This document shows, piece after piece, positions 5,851 to 9,646 of a DNA stretch of 9,646 nucleotides. Position 1 is the first letter of the stretch. Every line of letters starts with the position of its first letter. Made by a program: the position numbers and the translations under genes. Source of the stretch: Anaerolineales bacterium (GTDB taxonomy: Bacteria; Chloroflexota; Anaerolineae; 4572-78; J111); the NCBI GenBank assembly GCA_012032575.1, contig JAAUSP010000270.1, positions 1 to 9,646 of the forward strand, given 5' to 3'. The notes beneath the pieces are model-generated. The model was not told the origin of the DNA. It saw only the letters and a list, made by a program, of their open reading frames with translations, and did not search any database.

Positions 5851-7085
5851 TTTTCTCGCGCTGCCCAAATCAAGTTCACTTTGGGCCGGTAGTTGTCCAG
5901 GTCATACATTTCTTCTACATCCACCCCGTTGACACCCTGGGTGACGATTTGCAGGTCTACATCGGTTAAATTGTAGCGCTGCTGGTAAGCGGTCATCCGG
6001 CCAAATTTGCCCTGAGTTAGTAAATGGGTCGCCAGGATGGCAAAGTTGGTCGCGCCCAACAAATCCTGCCCATCGGGCGAGCCGGTGCGTAATAAATAGG
6101 TGAGGGGCTGCATAAAAACTTCTTCGCCCATCAGATGTTGCAGTATTTCCGCCGCTACCATGCCGCTCCCGGCCAAACTGCTGCCGGTTTCGACCACTTC
6201 ATCCAGGATAAACTCTTCATTCGCTTTTATCTCTTTAGCCTTGTCGGCGGTGAGCAGCTTTAGCACCTCCGACTTGCTGCGCGGCGAAAGATGCGGCGTA
6301 TATTGCAGTAACTTTTCCGGCACAATCCGCGAGCCGTCGCTAACCGTCACAACGGCGTAATTACCCGGCGTGACGCTTTTATCGCGCATCACCAGGTAAG
6401 CCAGCCGCTCCGGGTCATACGGCACTTCGGGGATGATGGCCCGGTCGGCTCCGGCCAGGAAGGCGGTCATCAAAGAACTCAGGCCGGAGTTAGCGCCAAA
6501 AGTTTCGACCACCACCACCTGCTCCCGCGAGCCGGCCAGGGCGCGCAGCTCGTGAATAAAAGCGACTCCACGGGCCAGCCCGGTACTGAAACCAATGGTG
6601 TAATCGGTGCCGTGGATGTTGTTATGGACCGTTTTGGGGATGGCGATCACCGGCACCCCTTCCCGGCTCAACTGAGCGGCGCAGCGCAACATATCGTCGT
6701 CGCCCAGGGTAATCAGGGCATGGAAACCGAGGCGCTGGAACACTTCTTTGATGTGGCCGGTCAAATCCTGGGTATCGGCGTTCCCGTGCCGCAAAAACTC
6801 AGGGACAAGACGGCGCGGAGTCTGCGACGGATCAACCCGCGAGGCGTGTAAAAAGGAACCGGGGGCGCGGTCAATCGGGCGGACCATATTCTTGTTCAAT
6901 TCGATAAAGTTATCCCCATAAGTGGTTGGATCGTGATAATTGTAGCGGATCAGCCCTTCCCACCCTTTGCGTACCCCAATCGGCTCGAACCCCGCGTCAA
7001 TGGTGCGGTAAACCAGACTCTTGAGGCACATATTCAATCCCGGTACATCCCCCCCGCCGACTAAAATTGCCACTCGTTTACTCAT
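5847..7085 (-). CDS. divergent phosphofructokinase-family protein lacking catalytic aspartates
   Basis: This 412-residue cytoplasmic protein has the PfkA fold signature: GGGDVPGLN (10-18), APGSFLHASR (74-83), LGDDD (127-131), PKTVHNNIHGTDYTIGFSTG (150-169), ETFGANSG (194-201), IPEVP (218-222) and LLRTGSP (331-337). D130 and K151 follow the PPi-dependent or atypical PFK branch rather than ATP-type bacterial PfkA. The usual T-[IV]-D-N-D motif, which holds the proton-abstracting and Mg-binding aspartates, reads T-V-H154-N-N156, and the MGR motif reads F-G-A198. R83 and R333 are kept. Codons for H154 (CAT) and N156 (AAC) are unambiguous. A normal fructose-6-phosphate kinase reaction is therefore doubtful; it may bind sugar phosphate or nucleotide without this chemistry, or use another substrate. 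AAGGAG (7093-7098) lies seven bases before the ATG. Its place within an exporter operon is unexplained. Automatic annotation would call it 6-phosphofructokinase. Confidence 0.85.
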   Translation of the reverse strand: MSKRVAILVGGGDVPGLNMCLKSLVYRTIDAGFEPIGVRKGWEGLIRYNYHDPTTYGDNFIELNKNMVRPIDRAPGSFLHASRVDPSQTPRRLVPEFLRHGNADTQDLTGHIKEVFQRLGFHALITLGDDDMLRCAAQLSREGVPVIAIPKTVHNNIHGTDYTIGFSTGLARGVAFIHELRALAGSREQVVVVETFGANSGLSSLMTAFLAGADRAIIPEVPYDPERLAYLVMRDKSVTPGNYAVVTVSDGSRIVPEKLLQYTPHLSPRSKSEVLKLLTADKAKEIKANEEFILDEVVETGSSLAGSGMVAAEILQHLMGEEVFMQPLTYLLRTGSPDGQDLLGATNFAILATHLLTQGKFGRMTAYQQRYNLTDVDLQIVTQGVNGVDVEEMYDLDNYRPKVNLIWAAREN

Positions 7086-7092
7086 TTAGAAA

Positions 7093-7098
7093 CTCCTT
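7093..7098 (-). promoter_or_regulatory. ribosome binding site of the PFK-like gene
   Basis: AAGGAG on the minus strand, seven bases before the ATG at 7083-7085, fixes that start. It directly abuts the AACGTTN array. Confidence 0.85.
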
Positions 7099-7133
7099 AA
7101 CGTTCAACGTTTAACGTTGAACGTTTAACGTTT
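7099..7133. repeat. heptad array AACGTTN
   Basis: Five perfect-register 7-mers: AACGTTC, AACGTTT, AACGTTG, AACGTTT, AACGTTT. Each contains the palindrome AACGTT. The first 27 bases make a perfect 13-bp inverted repeat (7099-7111 with 7113-7125). The array fills the whole spacer between the PD40 gene's stop codon and the ribosome binding site of the PFK-like gene. On the plus strand it ends in a T-run, but no plus-strand gene precedes it. Confidence 0.9.
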
Positions 7134-7134
7134 T

Positions 7135-8655
7135 TTATCGCCACGAAATCATCCGCTCGTCCACCCCGGCGTAGTTGAAGACCAGGTCATCGAGCGCGCC
7201 GTTGGAGAACATGGGCCGTGGGTTGGAGCCGTCAGCGTTCATAAGCCACAGTTCCCATTTGCCGGTGCGGTCGGTCATGAAGGCAAGCTGGCTGCCGTCG
7301 GGCGACCAGGCCGGGGCGGCGTTGTTCCACTTGGGATTCTCGCCCGGCACAATGCGTTCCTTGCCGTCCACCACTTCGGTGTTGAGTTCGCTTTGTTCAG
7401 CGATGACAGTGAGCGGCGTGCTGGTCAAGCGCAGCCGGCCGCTGCCATCCAGATTCATCGTGTAAACTTCCCAGTTGCCATCCTGCCAGAACGAAACCGC
7501 TACCCTGCTGCCATCCGGCGAAAGCACCGGAGCGCGGTCGCGGATTTCAGCCGAGACGGTGCGCGCGGCATTGCCGGGCACATCCAGCAGGCCGATGCCG
7601 CTGCCGCCAAACGTGTAGATCACTTCGTTCGGGTTGACCGGGCTGGCAGTCGGGCTGTAGGCGTACTTGCCGGCGGCCAGGTCGGTCAGTTGACCATCGG
7701 CCAGTTTGATCTGTTTCAAATTCCAGTTGGCGTCGGCCGGGATGCGGTACTCCAGCACGCCATTTTCAACCTCAACATCCCGTGCGCCCTGGGGGACTTC
7801 GACCGAGTCGCCATTGCGGGCGGCTTCAGCCAGGTTAACCGTCTTATTATCCTCTTCCAGCCGGCCGCCGTTCTGCCAGCTAAAGACAATACTGGCCCCA
7901 TCCGCCGTCCAGGTGGGCGACTTCATCTGCCGCCAGCCTTTGGTCCAGACCTGCTCGCCCGTGCCATCAAGATTGATGGTGTACAGAGCGTATTCCGGTT
8001 CCCAGCGGGTGAAGGCAATTTTGGTCCCATCGGGCGACAACTGCGGGTCAATGCCGTTGGTAATGTACTTCAGGCCGGTGCCGTCGGCGTTGATGCTGTA
8101 GATAGCGCCGCCGCTCTGGGTCTGGAAGACCAGCTTGCCGCTGCCGTTACCGGCGACCGGCTGGACATTCGCGGTGGTAGCAGTGATGCCGGCCCTGCTC
8201 GTTTGCGCACTGCCGCTTTCGGTGGAAGGCAGGAGCAAATCAATCCCTTCGACCTGCCAGCGGCTGTTGTACTGGCCGACATAAACGTTGATCTGGCGGT
8301 CGTCCGGCTGGAGGACAGCCTGAACCTGATAAGTCTCTTCGGTGGCCCAGCTTGCCGCCGTGATTTCGTAGTCGGTCACGGCGGGGTTTTGCAAACCAGC
8401 TAAAATATTGCTGGTCTTGACATCATCGGTCAGATAAAAGTTCATGGTATCGGCCAGTTCGGGCCGGGTCAGGGTAGTCAAAAAGCTTTTGGCGGCGGCC
8501 CGGGCCAGATTGGTGTTCAGATCATCCACCATTTTGATGGTGTTTTCCTGAGCCAGAGCCGGGGTGCTGCTAATACTCAACAGCACCGTCAGAGCCACCA
8601 GCAAGATATAAAACGTGATACGTGATACGTGATACGTGATACGCATATTGCACAT
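7135..8655 (-). CDS. exported NTF2-like and PD40/TolB-type beta-propeller protein
   Basis: This protein of 506 residues begins with a signal peptide: hydrophobic FYILLVALTVLLSI (about 15-28), then PALA|QE with probable cleavage after A35. Residues about 43-140 form a small alpha/beta domain (NLARAAAKSFLTTLTRPEL, then RWQVEGIDLLLP) that resembles NTF2-like domains. From about 170 to the end come PD40/TolB propeller blades with hallmark motifs SPDGTKIAF (207-215), TADGASIVF (250-258), SPDGSRVAV (379-387), SPDGSQLAF (451-459) and the alternating YTINLDGTG, YTMNLDGSG and LMNADGSNP strands. Such domains bind proteins or ligands outside the cytoplasm. The ATG at 8655 is 10 bp after the adaptor's stop codon; GAAGGA lies between, and an in-frame ATG at 8646 has better spacing to it, so the start is uncertain by three codons. 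Residues about 4-14 are encoded by a heptad array. The location suggests a surface or periplasmic partner of the exporter. Confidence 0.85.
   Translation of the reverse strand: MCNMRITYHVSRITFYILLVALTVLLSISSTPALAQENTIKMVDDLNTNLARAAAKSFLTTLTRPELADTMNFYLTDDVKTSNILAGLQNPAVTDYEITAASWATEETYQVQAVLQPDDRQINVYVGQYNSRWQVEGIDLLLPSTESGSAQTSRAGITATTANVQPVAGNGSGKLVFQTQSGGAIYSINADGTGLKYITNGIDPQLSPDGTKIAFTRWEPEYALYTINLDGTGEQVWTKGWRQMKSPTWTADGASIVFSWQNGGRLEEDNKTVNLAEAARNGDSVEVPQGARDVEVENGVLEYRIPADANWNLKQIKLADGQLTDLAAGKYAYSPTASPVNPNEVIYTFGGSGIGLLDVPGNAARTVSAEIRDRAPVLSPDGSRVAVSFWQDGNWEVYTMNLDGSGRLRLTSTPLTVIAEQSELNTEVVDGKERIVPGENPKWNNAAPAWSPDGSQLAFMTDRTGKWELWLMNADGSNPRPMFSNGALDDLVFNYAGVDERMISWR
8614..8641. repeat. 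heptad array CGTGATA inside a coding sequence
   Basis: Four exact copies of CGTGATA, followed by a degenerate fifth unit (CGCATAT, 8642-8648) that contains the alternative start codon at 8646. On the coding strand the array reads as a seven-residue period (RITYHVS then RIT), because 21 bp equals three heptads and seven codons. It encodes the N-region of the signal peptide of the gene at 7135-8655. Confidence 0.95.
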
Positions 8656-8665
8656 GTCCTTCTTC

Positions 8666-9646
8666 TTACAGTTCCGGCCCAATTTCGATGTCCACGAAGG
8701 TGGTCATACCCCAGCGCAGTTTGGACGTGTCGCCATCGGTGATGTCAATCAGAACGGTGTAGGTCACATCGCCGGCCTTGGTTTCAGATTTGGGCGTGAT
8801 GCGGACGACTTTGCCGGTGAATTCTTCGCCGGGCAGGGCGTCTACACTGATGCTGACATTTGCTCCCGGCCGCACATTGACCACATCAATTTCGGTCAGA
8901 TCGTCGGTTTCAATTTGCCAGCGGGAGCTGTCGCCCAGCGAGATGGCCGGGTTCCCTGCCTGGACAATTTCGCCCTCTTCGATATTCAGGTTGCCAATGA
9001 TGCCGCCAATCGGGGCAATCAATTCGGTTTTGGCCAATTCAGCCTGGGCGGAGGTGATCCCGGTTTTGGCGCTCTCAACCCCGGCTTCGGCAATCTCAAC
9101 CCCGGCTTCGGCTACGGCAACGTCCTCATCGGTCGCGCCTGCTTCTAATTCAGCCAGGGCAGCCTGGGCGGCGGCCACATCGGCCTGGGTTTGGGCGATT
9201 TGTTCAGCGGTGGCCCCGGCTTCGGCCTGAGCCAGAGCGGCCTGGGCTCTGGCTACACCGGCACGGGCCACGGCGATGGCTTCTTCAGTCGCGCCATTGA
9301 GTACCTTATTGTATTCAGCTTTGGCTGCTTCGTAGGCCAGGGTGGCTTTTTGCAGGGCCACGCCGTAGGGTTCGGCCACTTTAGGATCGCCGTAGACAAA
9401 CTTGTCGTAATCGGCCTGGGCCAGCCGAACTTCGGCTTCGGTTTGCAGCAGTTGGGCCGAGGCGGCCTGCACATCTTCATCCCGACTGCCGGCCAGCACT
9501 TCATTGAGGCTGGCCTGGGCGGCCCATACTTCGGCCCTGGCCACGTTGATGGCTTCTTCGGTCGGCCCGGCAATTTGCTCGGCCAGGGCGGCCTGGGCTT
9601 TGGCCAGGCCGGCTTGAGCCTGGGCAATCTGTTCGGGGCGTGGCCG
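8666..9646 (-). CDS. HlyD/MacA-type membrane fusion (adaptor) protein, 5' end outside window
   Basis: The frame is open from the right edge for 326 residues, so the N-terminus (anchor and first half of the lipoyl domain) lies outside; the GTG at 9542-9544 is internal, not a start. The visible part is a long Ala/Gln/Glu-rich coiled coil (about residues 5-205) built from 26-residue units beginning G-[AP]-T-x-E. It is followed by the second half of the lipoyl domain (LIAPIGGIIGNLNIEEGEIV, about 209-228) and a beta-barrel domain (QIETDDLTEIDVVNVRPGA, then TYTVLIDI and LRWGMTTFVDIEI). Such adaptors link an inner-membrane ABC permease to the cell envelope, as MacA does for MacB and YknX for YknZ. 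The gene ends 10 bp before the exported PD40 gene, so the two are co-transcribed. The family call is firm; the substrate is unknown. Confidence 0.9.
   Translation of the reverse strand, partial: RPRPEQIAQAQAGLAKAQAALAEQIAGPTEEAINVARAEVWAAQASLNEVLAGSRDEDVQAASAQLLQTEAEVRLAQADYDKFVYGDPKVAEPYGVALQKATLAYEAAKAEYNKVLNGATEEAIAVARAGVARAQAALAQAEAGATAEQIAQTQADVAAAQAALAELEAGATDEDVAVAEAGVEIAEAGVESAKTGITSAQAELAKTELIAPIGGIIGNLNIEEGEIVQAGNPAISLGDSSRWQIETDDLTEIDVVNVRPGANVSISVDALPGEEFTGKVVRITPKSETKAGDVTYTVLIDITDGDTSKLRWGMTTFVDIEIGPEL
9140..9295 (-). repeat. two adjacent 78-bp coding repeats in the adaptor coiled coil
   Basis: Two in-frame 78-bp units (9218-9295 and 9140-9217) each encode 26 residues starting GAT-E: one continues AIAVARAGVARAQAALAQAEA, the next QIAQTQADVAAAQAALAELEA. 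A third, partial unit follows (GATDEDVAVAEAGVE), and a more distant one lies at 9491-9568 (GPTEEAINVARAEVWAAQAS). The region between, about 9310-9490, is diverged and not of the same length. The units probably form successive helices of the coiled-coil hairpin. Confidence 0.7.

Noticed and set aside
7099..7140. Rho-independent terminator formed by the AACGTT inverted repeat and T-run on the plus strand
   Set aside because: No plus-strand gene precedes it, the stem is AT-rich with almost no loop, and the same pattern is explained by the heptad array; on the transcribed minus strand the run lies on the wrong side.
9542..9544. GTG as the start of the adaptor gene
   Set aside because: The open frame and the same Ala/Gln-rich coiled-coil repeat continue upstream to the window edge, so this codon is internal.

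Overview
The window looks like part of a chromosome or contig from a Chloroflexota bacterium (Anaerolineae/Caldilineae-like). I infer this from the style of the duplicated MacB-type permeases, the Ala/Gln-rich HlyD adaptor, the PD40/TolB-type secreted protein and the seven-base iterated words between genes. No marker gene is present, so the taxonomy is only suggestive. Most of the window is moderately GC-rich. The stretch around 1520-2460 is clearly AT-richer and uses different codons.

Almost everything is on the minus strand and reads right to left as one probable operon: HlyD-type adaptor (8666-9646, 5' end outside the window), exported NTF2-like/PD40 protein (7135-8655), a divergent 6-phosphofructokinase-family protein (5847-7085), a MacB/LolD-type ABC ATPase (4990-5739), a two-FtsX-domain permease (2464-4869), and after an interruption a paralogous permease (11-1453 and beyond the left edge). 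One ATPase, two related permeases and one adaptor suggest a MacAB/YknXYZ-like or LolCDE-like exporter with a heterodimeric permease. The exported PD40 protein and the PFK-like protein are unexpected partners.

Between the two permeases lies a foreign-looking cassette. It holds a plus-strand VapBC-type toxin-antitoxin pair (1761-2421) with a good sigma-70-type promoter and an inverted repeat over its -10 box. It also holds a 33-codon minus-strand remnant of another small antitoxin-like gene (1524-1625), whose stop codon comes from a REP-like palindromic element (1492-1526). The left permease copy has a one-base deletion relative to its paralogue near position 82, so its frame breaks and ends at 11-13, while the original frame stays open to the window edge.

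The most unusual feature is non-coding. Every intergenic junction of the transporter operon visible here carries a short array of a 7-bp word, with a different word in most junctions: GATTTNN (twice, before both permeases), ACGCAAN, a TTGACAC-like word, AGTAGGA/GTAGATR, CCACTAT, AACGTTN and CGTGATA. The constant period with changing sequence suggests an active heptad-generating process. One array (CGTGATA) has been absorbed into the start of the PD40 gene and encodes the N-region of its signal peptide. The PFK-like protein is the second point of interest: both aspartates of the usual T-[IV]-D-N-D motif are replaced (TVHNN), so a normal phosphofructokinase reaction is doubtful.
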